DNA from: Haplomitrium mnioides
Taxonomy: Eukaryota; Marchantiophyta; Haplomitriopsida; Calobryales
NCBI GenBank assembly: GCA_049999725.1
Contig: JBNGIS010031309.1
Span: 1 to 28,384 of the forward strand
DNA: 28,384 nucleotides
Reading direction: 5' to 3'
Shown piece by piece: positions 20,264 through 28,384 of this stretch. The notes under the pieces were generated by a model that worked only from the letters and a program-made list of their open reading frames with translations, had not been told where the DNA came from and did not search any database. The stretch's first letter is position 1; every line of letters begins with the position of its first letter. Position numbers and translations under genes: made by a program.

Positions 20264-21256
20264 CTATTTTGTATGGAGAATATCAATCTCCCAAATCTTG
20301 GGATGAAGAGTTGGGGGTCTTTTCGAACAAGGTATTTAAATGAAAACTTTGTAGAAGTACTTGTACAATGCACATTCATTTTTCATTGTGGTGGCAGACT
20401 TGAAATATGGTTGGAGGATAAGTCAAACTTTGACATTAATAACCATGATAATTATAGGATCTGGTATGAGATTGCTGGAGGCAATCATAGTGTTGCTACA
20501 AAGCAGCTGTTGATTACCAAATATGGAAAGAAGAATCTGATGTTCTTGCTCTACAATTGCTACATTTATGTTGAGCTCACACCAATTGAAGCCCTAATTT
20601 TTTGCAGTTGACCACAACTACTATTAGATGTATTGATTGGAGACAACCTCAATACACAAGGTCAAATATTGGCACTAGCATATGTTGAGAGCGAGATGAT
20701 TTCATCTCAAAAACTGAAAAGAGAGCTTGTTCTTGAGACTTTGGAGATAAAGCCAAAATACACTCTTGAGAAGATGGTACTTCTCAAGACAATTGGTTTC
20801 AAATGGCTCTCTAGAGTGGGGTATTGTGGACACTACAGCAAGAAAGTTTTACTATGCGAGAAAAAAACCAAGATAAGGGCTAGAACCCCATTAATGATCT
20901 TTCTTAATCCGTCGAATTGTTTTTTTATTTTTGGGTTTTTTTATAGTGACAAAATGGTGAAATGCCAACTTACAAAGAAGTTGACTATAGTGGTGAAAGG
21001 AAAAAAGAAGACTAAAGCCACTAAAGAATCAACCAAAAAAAAGACCAAGTTCCAACATTGGTCTCATATCTTCCAACGTTTTTGCTCCAATGCTAAAAGG
21101 CAAAAAGAGTGGAAACTCAAGCGCTAGAAGGCAAGTATTGGCTCAAGTTCAAAGGCAGCAATGGATGCAAATAAGGCTGATCTACAATCCTTTGTCGGTA
21201 GATTAGATATGGTCTTTTTTTGAATTGGACAGTCCAGTCCACGCCAATTGAAGAGG
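20264..21256 (+). pseudogene. NLS-rich GGNHSVA protein gene, copy 2, 3' part, cut by copia
   Basis: It resumes immediately after the LTR-like insertion. LPNLGMKSW matches LNLGMDNW, then YEIAGGNHSVATKQLLITKY (GGNHSVA at 20477-20497), YVELTPIEA, and KLKRELVLETLEIKPK near 20718-20757. Stops and a frameshift occur near 20610. A short intron with acceptor ...tttttttatag (to about 20946) precedes the KGKKKTKATKES basic stretch, matching KGRKRLGVKEAP of copy 1. Then DLQSFVGRLDMVFF (21178-21220) matches DLLSFVDGLNMAYY. Nucleotide homology to copy 1 runs to caattgaagagg at 21256 and stops at the first base of the copia LTR. Copy-1 3' exons have no counterpart in the window, so they should lie beyond the copia element. 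Confidence 0.7.
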
Positions 21257-21422
21257 TGTTGTGGTATGCATATCACACAGAGAGAGAGGTGGAGAGAGCC
21301 GTTGCACCGCACAATGCTTCCTTGATGTATTGATCAATAGAATCGTGGTGAGGGATCGAATGTCCCTCTTATCTACACATCCATTCCATTCTATATATAG
21401 GGGTATACTATGTTCTATAACA
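21257..21422 (-). repeat. 3' LTR of the copia element (166 bp)
   Basis: On the minus strand it starts TGTTATAGAACATAG and ends CATACCACAACA (TGTT...AACA). A TATATATAG box lies about 22 bases from its start, and it directly follows a polypurine tract. It is short but in range for copia LTRs. The right flank of the element is not visible, so the target duplication (expected to end in AGAGG) cannot be checked. Confidence 0.75.
21392..21399 (-). promoter_or_regulatory. LTR TATA box
   Basis: CCCTATATATAGAATGG on the minus strand, near the 5' side of the LTR, is the expected core promoter of the retrotransposon. Confidence 0.6.
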
Positions 21423-21434
21423 CTCCTCCTTGGC
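21423..21434 (-). other. Polypurine tract
   Basis: GCCAAGGAGGAG on the minus strand abuts the LTR start TGTTATAG and serves as plus-strand primer site in copia replication. Confidence 0.7.
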
Positions 21435-21843
21435 TGATTCTTCTCCTCTAATCAGCCACACTTATAAACTAGTAATGTCCTATATACTTCTAATATGTGT
21501 AGTCTCATTAAAACCCTCTTGCTTTCTTCTGAGGGAAAGAGTGCTACCACATATAGAGTATTGAAATACAATAAATGTATGAAAAATCTGTATGATGTTC
21601 AAAAACTATCCAATGATCAAACAATGTTGATGTCGTGTAGGCGGTTCTCCACTATATGTCGTGTTGCTTCTGAACCTGAATCTGATATGCTCCACGAGTT
21701 GACAAATCTATTTTTGAATATCTACACTGTAATACAACTGTAAATAACCCTGTGGTCAGCATCAAGATATATGCATCAAGAAGTACAACTCATAAATCTG
21801 GAATATTTGACAACAAGTTAGAGTTTCAGATATGATGATGAGA
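21435..21843 (-). other. 3' untranslated part of the copia element
   Basis: Lies between the Pol stop and the polypurine tract. Frames are short and have no recognisable motif. Confidence 0.5.
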
Positions 21844-22455
21844 TTAAGTATGCTTCTTGTATATTTCAGATAGTTTTCTGAGACCGATACCCTCTGTTTG
21901 TTCTTTGTGTAGGGCAGGAGGTAGAGGTTTTGTGAACATATCGGCTCTGTTTTGTTTACTAGGTATCCATTGTACCTTGATCTTGTCATTATGTTGTTCA
22001 TGAGTATAGAAAAATTTTGGAGCTATGTGTTTTATTCTATCGCCCTTGATGAATCCTTGGGCGATTTGGTCAACACATGGCCTGTTATCTTCAAATATAG
22101 TTGTAGGCTCTTGAATGAGAGGTTGGCCTGTGTTGGAGTTGATATGGTCAATGAGTTGGCATAACCAAATGCATTCTCTACTTGCCTCATACATAGCTAT
22201 TATCTCAGCATGGTTTGTAGATGTGGTAGTAATAGTTTGTTTTGTGCTTTTCCATGATATGGCTGTGCCCCCTTTAAGGAATACATATCATGTTTGAGAC
22301 TTGTTGTCGTCGGGGTCAGATAAGTATCCTGCATCAGCATATCCTATAATGTCATGTTTTGCATTTTTCGGGAAGAACAGTCCCATGTCTGTGGTTCCTT
22401 GAAGGTATCTAAAAATCCTTTTGATGTCGTTCCAATGTTGTATAGTGGGTTGGGA

Positions 22456-22555
22456 NNNNNNNNNNNNNNNNNNNNNNNNNNNNNNNNNNNNNNNNNNNNN
22501 NNNNNNNNNNNNNNNNNNNNNNNNNNNNNNNNNNNNNNNNNNNNNNNNNNNNNNN
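22456..22555. other. Assembly gap (100 N) between RT and RNase H
   Basis: Left and right protein segments are separated in related elements by roughly 65-80 residues, so the true missing stretch is probably about 200 bp or more. The apparent frame change across it is not meaningful. Confidence 0.9.
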
Positions 22556-22984
22556 TGGTTGAGCTTTATCCATGTTGAACTGTTTAAGGATTCTGGATGT
22601 GTAAGTGGATTGATGGATTAGTATCCCATCTTGTAGATGTTCAAAATGTATTCCCAGGCAGAAATCGGGTTTGCTGATGTCTCGCATTTCGAATATGTCT
22701 TTCAGTTTCTCAATGGTGTCTTTGGCCAGTCGTGGTGTGCCAAAGATGTTAATGTCATCTACATATATAGCCACTATGACGTATTCAGGATTTTCTTGTT
22801 TCATGAATAGACATGGTGCTATGTCCTCATTTGTAAAGTTTAAGGTCATCATTTCTGATTTGAATCTTTGATACCAATTTCTACCGCTCTGTTTAAGTCC
22901 GTACATTGATCGCAGGACTTGTACAGCCATTTTCTGGTCTGATGTCCCATTTGTTGCCATAGATGTTCTTGCTACTTGTACGCC

Positions 22985-23488
22985 TCTGTTTGGGCGATGT
23001 GGGACTAAAGGTCCCTGTTGATGTTTATTGTACATCTTCTCTGTTGTCTGGGCTAAAGGCCCAGTATATTGTTGCATGTTTTGCAGATCATTTGTGGGGA
23101 CTGAAGGTCCATTGTTGTCATGTGTACTCAGCAAGTTGGCTGGCTTCATACATGATTTGTCTGCTGTTGTTTGCAACATGTTGTTCATAGCCTGGCATTT
23201 CGTGTTTGTTATAAGGACAGAAGGTCCTTGTTTTGTCATCGAGCTTGTGTATCCTCTTTGGACTGTAGGTCCATCTGCAGAGTTTTGGCCTTTGGAGACA
23301 AAAGGTCTCTGTTTACCAGTTTGGTTGTGAGTGACAAAAGGTCTACTCTTCCTTTTCTGGTCGTGTAGGACAAAAGGTCCATTTTGATATTGATGGCCTT
23401 GAGGGACAGAAGGTCCATGTGCATTTTGCTGGCCATGAGGGACAAAAGGTCCACTTTGATGTTTATGGCCATGAGGGACAGAAGGTCC
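22985..23488 (-). repeat. In-frame 36-bp (12-residue) tandem repeat inside copia RT
   Basis: On the minus strand seven units of exactly 36 bp start at 23488, 23452, 23416, 23380, 23344, 23308 and 23272. Each encodes GP(S/F)VPHGHQHQS-like residues. Three or four more irregular GPxV units continue to GPLVPHRP near 22990. The frame is open from about 23535 through the repeat into MYGLKQSGRNWYQRF. In ordinary copia RT only a few dozen residues lie between the MKxP motif and the YGLKQ motif; here there are roughly 200. Confidence 0.85.
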
Positions 23489-26400
23489 AACCTCATTTAT
23501 TTGCTTCTCCCCCTCAATGTGGAATGATATCCTGGAGATGAGTTCAGGGGGCTTTCATAAAAATTTGAGTGTCAAGTATTCCATATAAGTATGCAGTAAT
23601 AACATCCATGATATGCATGGTGAGATTGCGTTGGATTGCAAACGCTATCATGTATCGATATGTGATTGTGTCCATGACTGGTGAGTAAGTCAGATTGTAG
23701 TCTCGTCCAGGGATCTGAGTGTATCCTTTCGCTACTAGTCTTGCTTTGTATCTCGTGACTTCTCCTTTTGCATTCCTTTTCTTGACAAATATAAAGCTGT
23801 AGTCTGTCAGGTTCATGTCTGGTGTGGCAAGTATGACTGATCCGAATACTTGTCGGTTTATGAGGGAGTCCAGTTCTGAGTATATGGCTTGTTCCCATTG
23901 TGGCCAATCTGTCCTGGATTGTGCATCTTGTACTGATATTGGATCAGGAATGGTATTGTCTATAGTCTGGGATACGGAATAGGCGAACATGTCGTCCATA
24001 TTGGTTTGGTCACGTTTCCAGATATGACCAGTAAATGTGTAGTCAATTGCGATTTCATCATTTTCTGGTATTGGTGGCGAATGAATTGTTTCTTGTATGA
24101 AGTTTGAATGTTGTTGTATTATAGGGTCGCTTAGTAAATGTGTAGTCGTTTTCGACTTGTTTTTGGAGCCTAGTGGTCTGCCTCTTTTGGCTTTAGGTGC
24201 AATCTCTGTTGCTGCAGTTGAGTCTTTTTGTAGTCGGGCAGGAGCATTTGCTGCCTCAATATGTGATTTAGTGAGGCTGGCTATGTCATCAAATGCGTCT
24301 GGCATTTTGATTAGGGTTTGTTGTAGGTTAAAGAGCCGTTGAACTTCATAGTCTGATTGTCCTGTTCTTGAATCAGGATGGAGTAGTGATTTGTTGTACC
24401 ATATAAGGTTATCTCTTGTTGTTGTTTCAGAGGTGTTGTCTAGTATTAGGTTTGGAAAAACATCCTCAAAAAATTGATAGTCTGCAAATCGAGATTTGAA
24501 GACGTCAGATGTCGTCGGTTCCAAGTATCGTATGATTGATGGGGATTCATAACCAATGTATATCCCTTTTTGTCGTTGTGGTCCCATTTTTATTTGGTGT
24601 GGGCCGAGAATGGGTACCAGGACAAGACATCCGAATGTCCGAAGGTGTGAGATGTTCGCTGGTATTCCAGTTGCTAGGTGGTGAGGAGAGTTCTGGTTGA
24701 ATGCAGAAGGTCTGAGTTTGATTAGGGCTGCGGCGTGTATCACCACGTGTCCCCATGCAGATGTGGGGAGACAAGTGTTCAGTAATAAAGGTCTGGCGAT
24801 CAGCTGTATGCGTTTGATCGCGGATTCAGCTATGCCGTTCTGAAAATGGACATGCGGAACTGAATATTGTATGTTAATACCTGCAGATGAGCAGAAGTCA
24901 TCAAATGTTGAGGATGTGAATTCTCATGCGTTGTCTACTCTCAGATTTCTGATTGGGTAGTCCGGGAATTGTGATGACAGTTTCAGTATCTGTGCCAGAA
25001 GTTTAGGGAAGACCATGTTTTTGGTCGTCAGTAAGAACACTTGGGACCATTTGGATGATGCATCAATGGTCACTAGGAAGTATCTAAATGGTTCAGATGG
25101 AGGGTGGATCGGACCACAGACGTCTGCATGGATTTGTTCCAGAAAATGTGGTATGGTGGTAGTCCTTCTTTGTTTTGAAGGGGCAATCCGTAGTTTGCCT
25201 TGTGCACATGCCATGCAAGGAGAGTGCAGAGATAAGGGTTGGACATTGTCAGGAATGCCGATATTGTCATGTTTGAGTCGATAGAACATGTCCTTGCCCG
25301 GGTGTCCCAGTCTGTTGTGCCATAGCAGGGTATCAGATAACCTCGCAGTGGATGCGTGGTATGATTGGATTTCTGTCGTGTATAGGCCTGGTGGGGAGAG
25401 AGGAAAGGTTTCCTGTATCTGCATACCGTTATGTGTGTGCAGTAGAATGTGGAGGACTTCCCCTTGGTTTGTGTTCCCAGTCTGGATATGGTATCCATTT
25501 TGTCGTATATCTCGGAAGCTAATGAGATTTCTGGTTGCTGTGGGAGCATAGATAGCGGATGTTATGCTCAATGTAGTTCCGTTCGGGAAACGGATTGTAG
25601 CTGGTCCATATCCTTCTTCGATTTGGTTATGACCGGAAATGGTGGTCATAGATCTTGAGGACGGGGTTACCGAAGTGAAGTGTTTTCGGTCCCGCAGTAT
25701 AGTATGTGATGAACCATTGTCAACAATACAAGTGTTGTTGTATTGTTCTGTGTGAGTTGGACCCAAACGTTGTAGTGTATGGGTCTCTGGCTGTAGGTTG
25801 AAGTCGGGATATACATCGACATCCGCAAGTTCTGAGAGATTGCCATGTACCTCAGGTTGTGTATATTTGAGGCTATTTTGGTAGAGAGTTACCAGGTGTG
25901 CGGGTATCCGGCATACCGTTTGGGTGTGTCCGCCAGTACCACATCTTTGACAGGAATTGTGAGGGCTTCTCGGTTGTGAGAAGTTCCTCTGACCTCGTGT
26001 CGGTTGTCGTCCTCCTCTTGGTGTCCAGGAGCGCTGTCTGCGTTCTGGTGTTGTAGAGGTGTGACGCTGGGAGTGTCGATCCCTGTTGCCAAGGGATGGA
26101 GGTCGGTTTGGGGTATGGGGTCGGGAGCTCCCCCTGAAGTGGGGGTTTCCCCTACTCCTTCCTCTTCCTCTTCGAGGTTCAGTATTTCGGTTCCTCGAGT
26201 GAGGGTAGAATTTTGTGAAGTGTGACTCAGGATTGGCTGGTGGTGCCGCAGATCCAGGTGGTCGCTTCTTTGCGTTTTCCACTAGGAGTAATTGGTGTTT
26301 TTCTGCTAGGAGCATATATGCGATCAGTTCCGAGTATTTGGTGAAACGTATATTTCGATATTGGGATGCCAGTATTAGGTTGCTTACTGGGAATGTGGAT

Positions 26401-26828
26401 AGAGTTTTCTCTATCTGCTCTTCGTCAGAGACAGGGTGTCCGCAAATCGCTAATTGTGAAACTATTCGGAATAGTTCACTGTTGTAGTTTACGATGGAGG
26501 TATGGTCTTGGACACGTAGGTTGATCCAATCATGTCGTGCTGCGGGTAGGGAGATAGAAGTCAGGTGATCAAATCGTAATTTGAGTTCATCCCATAATAG
26601 CCAGGGATTGCTGTAGTTCAGGTATTGTAACCTGAGAGGTTCCACCAGGTAGTGTCGAATGAGGATGAGTGCTCTGGCGGCATCTCTTGGGCTCGTGCCA
26701 TCGTCATTTATGAGGATGTCGCGGATCCCCTTTGATGTTAAATAGGTAGTGATATCCAATGACCATGACAAGTAGTTTGAGCCGTCGAGTTTCAGAGCCT
26801 GAAACTTGAGGGAACCTACTGGGTTCAT

Positions 26829-27796
26829 GATAGAAAGTGTTCTGTGTAATACAGAAGACTGAAAGGTGAGATATAGGGTATGTACGGGAGTGAAAAAGAG
26901 AAACAGAAATGCATAGTTGGGTCAAGACTGCGTGTTGCCTGGAAAATCGGGTAACTTTAAATATCCCTGTACCTGTTTATGTGATCTGATTTAAACAGAA
27001 AATCGGAAATGACAGAACTGAAATAAACCAGAAACAATATGAAAAAAAAACAGGGAATATGAAGTGGTATTGAATGATGAGGTATTGGTGTAGAACTGCC
27101 CTGCTATGTGTGTGTCGTGCTCGTGTCGTGTCCTGATCTTGTCGACGTCCTCCTATCTACTGTACCCGTCACCAACTAGTTCGTGTAGTCCCCTGTAGGA
27201 AGTGGTGCAAAGATCCGAAAATCGAGTCTTTCTTCAAACCTGAATAGTGGACGGTGAACTGAAATCCCAAATATCGGATTTTGATGTATTGAAATGACAG
27301 ACGGGTTTTAGAAAGGTTGAATGTCAGATCGGTCTGTAAGAGTGAGCTGTAAATCGAGTTTCTGAAAAGAGATGGTTTTCGAAAAAGTGAGGGTGAGGTG
27401 CGTCTGAAAGATCGGATGACGCGGGTGTGGAGTGCCCAAGGAGTCGGATAGCAAAAAGAAAATTTATAATTGTAAAGAGAAATTTGAGAGTAAATTGACC
27501 AGAGTTATGAAAGAGACTCAAACAAAAAAAGGAGATGTACATCCAATGCCGATAAGATGTAAAAGACAAGATTACCAGAGTTGTGGGTGCCTGATGTGGT
27601 CGGGCCGGGTGAGTATCATCCGAAAAATCGAGAATCAGGGTGAAGAACTGATGGATAGGGTCAAACCTCAAGAGTGATGAAGTGATTTGTAGAAGAGCAA
27701 TGTTGATAATGACGCGCCGCCACTGTGAGCTTGTCCTTCGAGAAAAGCCAAATTCGAAGGAGTCAGAAGAGTAAGAACTGAAGAAATAAAATGAAG
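26829..27796 (-). other. Leader-like non-coding region upstream of Gag
   Basis: No recognisable ORF, LTR end or primer-binding site. On the minus strand there is a pyrimidine-rich tract ending in a strong acceptor-like ...ctggtttatttcag (boundary at 27018), which raises the possibility of a spliced leader. A ctattt/ttctctttttcac pyrimidine-rich stretch lies just upstream of the ATG. Confidence 0.4.
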
Positions 27797-27900
27797 TGCC
27801 GTTGATCAGTCGTAGGAGTCAGGACCGAAAGGAGAGATGCCTTAGATCAGTCGAAGACGGTCAGAATCGAACAAGAGATGCCTCAAATCGACTGGGCAGT
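27797..27900. repeat. 41-bp tandem repeat (about 2.5 units)
   Basis: tgcc..gatcagtcg..gtcag..cgaa..gaga units start at 27797, 27838 and 27879, exactly 41 bp apart. Confidence 0.65.
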
Positions 27901-28110
27901 CCACAGGAATGGAAGCCAACACATGTAGGTAATGAATGGAATCCAAGAGGGAACTAAGAAGTGATAGGATCAGCACATTGATCTAGAAGCAATGTCCAGG
28001 CCATAAAAGAGAGGGCCAGAGATCTGTGCAAGCAAGATCGGTGCCAATACAGGTGCCAGTGCAATGTCGAAGTCACAAGAAAATGAGAACCAACTTCTGC
28101 GAGTAGTAAA

Positions 28111-28384
28111 GGTGCCACAAATGAAGAGTAATAGTTGTGAGGAAGTTCGATACCAGAAAAGGAGAAGATGCCACAAGAAGGAAGAATCACCCTGTGCGAG
28201 CAAGGATGATGCCAGAAAGAAGGGAAACTCCTGCGAGGAAGGTTGATGCCAGAAAACAAGAAGGAACACCTGCGAGCAAGAATGATGCCAGAAAACAGGA
28301 AGGAACACCTGCGAGCAAGATTGATGCCAGAAAACATGAAGGAACGCCTGCGAGCAAGATTGATGCCAGAAAACATGAAGGAAC
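28111..28384. repeat. 39-bp tandem repeat running off the right edge
   Basis: Units gatgccagaaaacaNgaagg + aacNcctgcgagcaagaNt begin at 28245, 28284, 28323 and 28362 (39 bp each), with less regular units at 28111, 28148, 28167 and 28208. The period is a multiple of three, so the minus strand stays open as 13-residue FSGINLARR-type repeats. I regard this as a consequence of the period, not evidence for a protein. Confidence 0.85.

Larger units (their letters stand above)
21844..26828 (-). pseudogene. Copia Gag-Pol polyprotein, broken by two stops and one frameshift
   Basis: Starts at ATG 26828. Gag, residues ~1-190, is of the UBN2/copia type (LKLDGSNYLSWS near 13-24). An Arg-rich linker follows, then a zinc knuckle C293-x2-C296-x4-H301-x4-C306 (25911-25952), and a protease motif VDNGSSHTIL (D370; the canonical second residue is usually S or T). 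The pre-integrase zinc finger is H504/H509/C538/C541. The integrase triad is D569, D632, E668 with D35E spacing. A TGA at 24924-24926 follows D632 directly but keeps the frame. RT begins in the same frame and includes ARLVAKGYTQ and MDVITAYLYG. The frame ends after IFMKAP at 23544 and resumes one frame over. MYGLKQSGRNWYQRF, the catalytic YVDD (IYVDDINIFG) and the 22456-22555 gap follow. RNase H shows YADAGY and NHAEIIAMYEA, with a TGA at 22288-22290. Both TGAs sit where the family has Gly, so GGA to TGA is likely. Confidence 0.9.
21257..28384 (-). mobile_element. Ty1/copia LTR retrotransposon, minus orientation, 5' end not in window
   Basis: Reading the minus strand from right to left: leader-like sequence, Gag with zinc knuckle, protease, integrase, RT, RNase H, polypurine tract, 3' LTR ending at 21257. 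Integrase before RT defines Ty1/copia. The left boundary is fixed by both LTR structure and loss of homology of the host pseudogene at 21256. No second LTR or tRNA-primer site is recognised up to the window end. So either the leader is unusually long or something else is inserted between 26829 and 28384; the right limit of the element is therefore uncertain. The coding part is inactivated (see the Gag-Pol entry). Confidence 0.8.

Noticed and set aside
23236-23496. 86-residue frame with DLLSL repeats over the copia 36-bp repeat
   Set aside because: It is an alternative-frame shadow; the frame giving GPxVPHG continues into the RT motifs and is the meaningful one.
28143-28158. TGGTATCGAAC on the minus strand as a copia primer-binding site
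   Set aside because: It is a variant of the 39-bp repeat unit (gatgcc/gatacc) and matches the expected initiator-Met primer complement only in its first seven bases.
27954-28376. 140-residue minus-strand frame with 13-residue repeats
   Set aside because: Its openness follows from the 39-bp period of the tandem repeat; no initiation context or domain supports it.
1-28384. tRNA, rRNA or organellar genes
   Set aside because: I saw no cloverleaf-like or rRNA-like conserved words on either strand.

Overview
The window reads as repeat-rich nuclear DNA of a land plant. A Ty1/copia retrotransposon of plant type fills the right quarter. The rest is AT-rich, old, decayed multi-copy DNA with introns, and there is no bacterial-style gene packing. 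A large-genome, non-angiosperm plant (gymnosperm, fern or similar) is plausible but not proven. Nothing in the window looks like an intact single-copy host gene. Three 100-N assembly gaps are present (2272-2371, 12740-12839, 22456-22555).

Left and centre (1-17215, resuming 20264-21256): decayed copies of two unrelated gene families are interleaved. Family 1 resembles the eukaryotic proteins with LDN..REN and VGHTH(ED)ID motifs (DUF7869-type, possible DDE-like transposases). One near full-length copy lies on + at 7232-11519, an N-terminal copy at 1-1519, and a 3' copy at 12870-13684. Family 2 is an unrecognised nuclear-type protein with a lysine-rich linker and a GGNHSVA segment reminiscent of ParB/sulfiredoxin-like folds. 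One complete copy is on - at 2920-6742. A second is on + from about 15357, cut by two later insertions. Full-length copies of the two families sit head to head around a 0.5 kb intergenic region, and both carry arrays of a self-complementary repeat built on the palindrome ATGCGCGCAT.

Insertions into the second family-2 copy: a 3.05 kb non-coding insert (17216-20263, TG...CA ends, near-perfect 5-bp flanking repeat) splits its central exon. A Ty1/copia element in minus orientation enters a 3' exon exactly at 21256/21257. The copia element shows its 3' LTR (21257-21422), polypurine tract, RNase H, RT, integrase, protease, zinc knuckle and Gag, read right to left. It is disabled by two TGA codons and one frameshift, and carries an odd in-frame 36-bp tandem repeat inside RT. 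Its 5' LTR is not seen; the right edge (26829-28384) is non-coding leader-like sequence and 39-41 bp tandem repeats.

History inferred: a two-family repeat landscape decayed mainly by nonsense changes, was locally duplicated (10828-15290), and was then hit by a long LTR-like element and a copia element. The most unusual signals are the pairing of the two gene families, the strand-symmetric palindromic repeat in their introns and exons, and the repeat expansion inside the copia RT.
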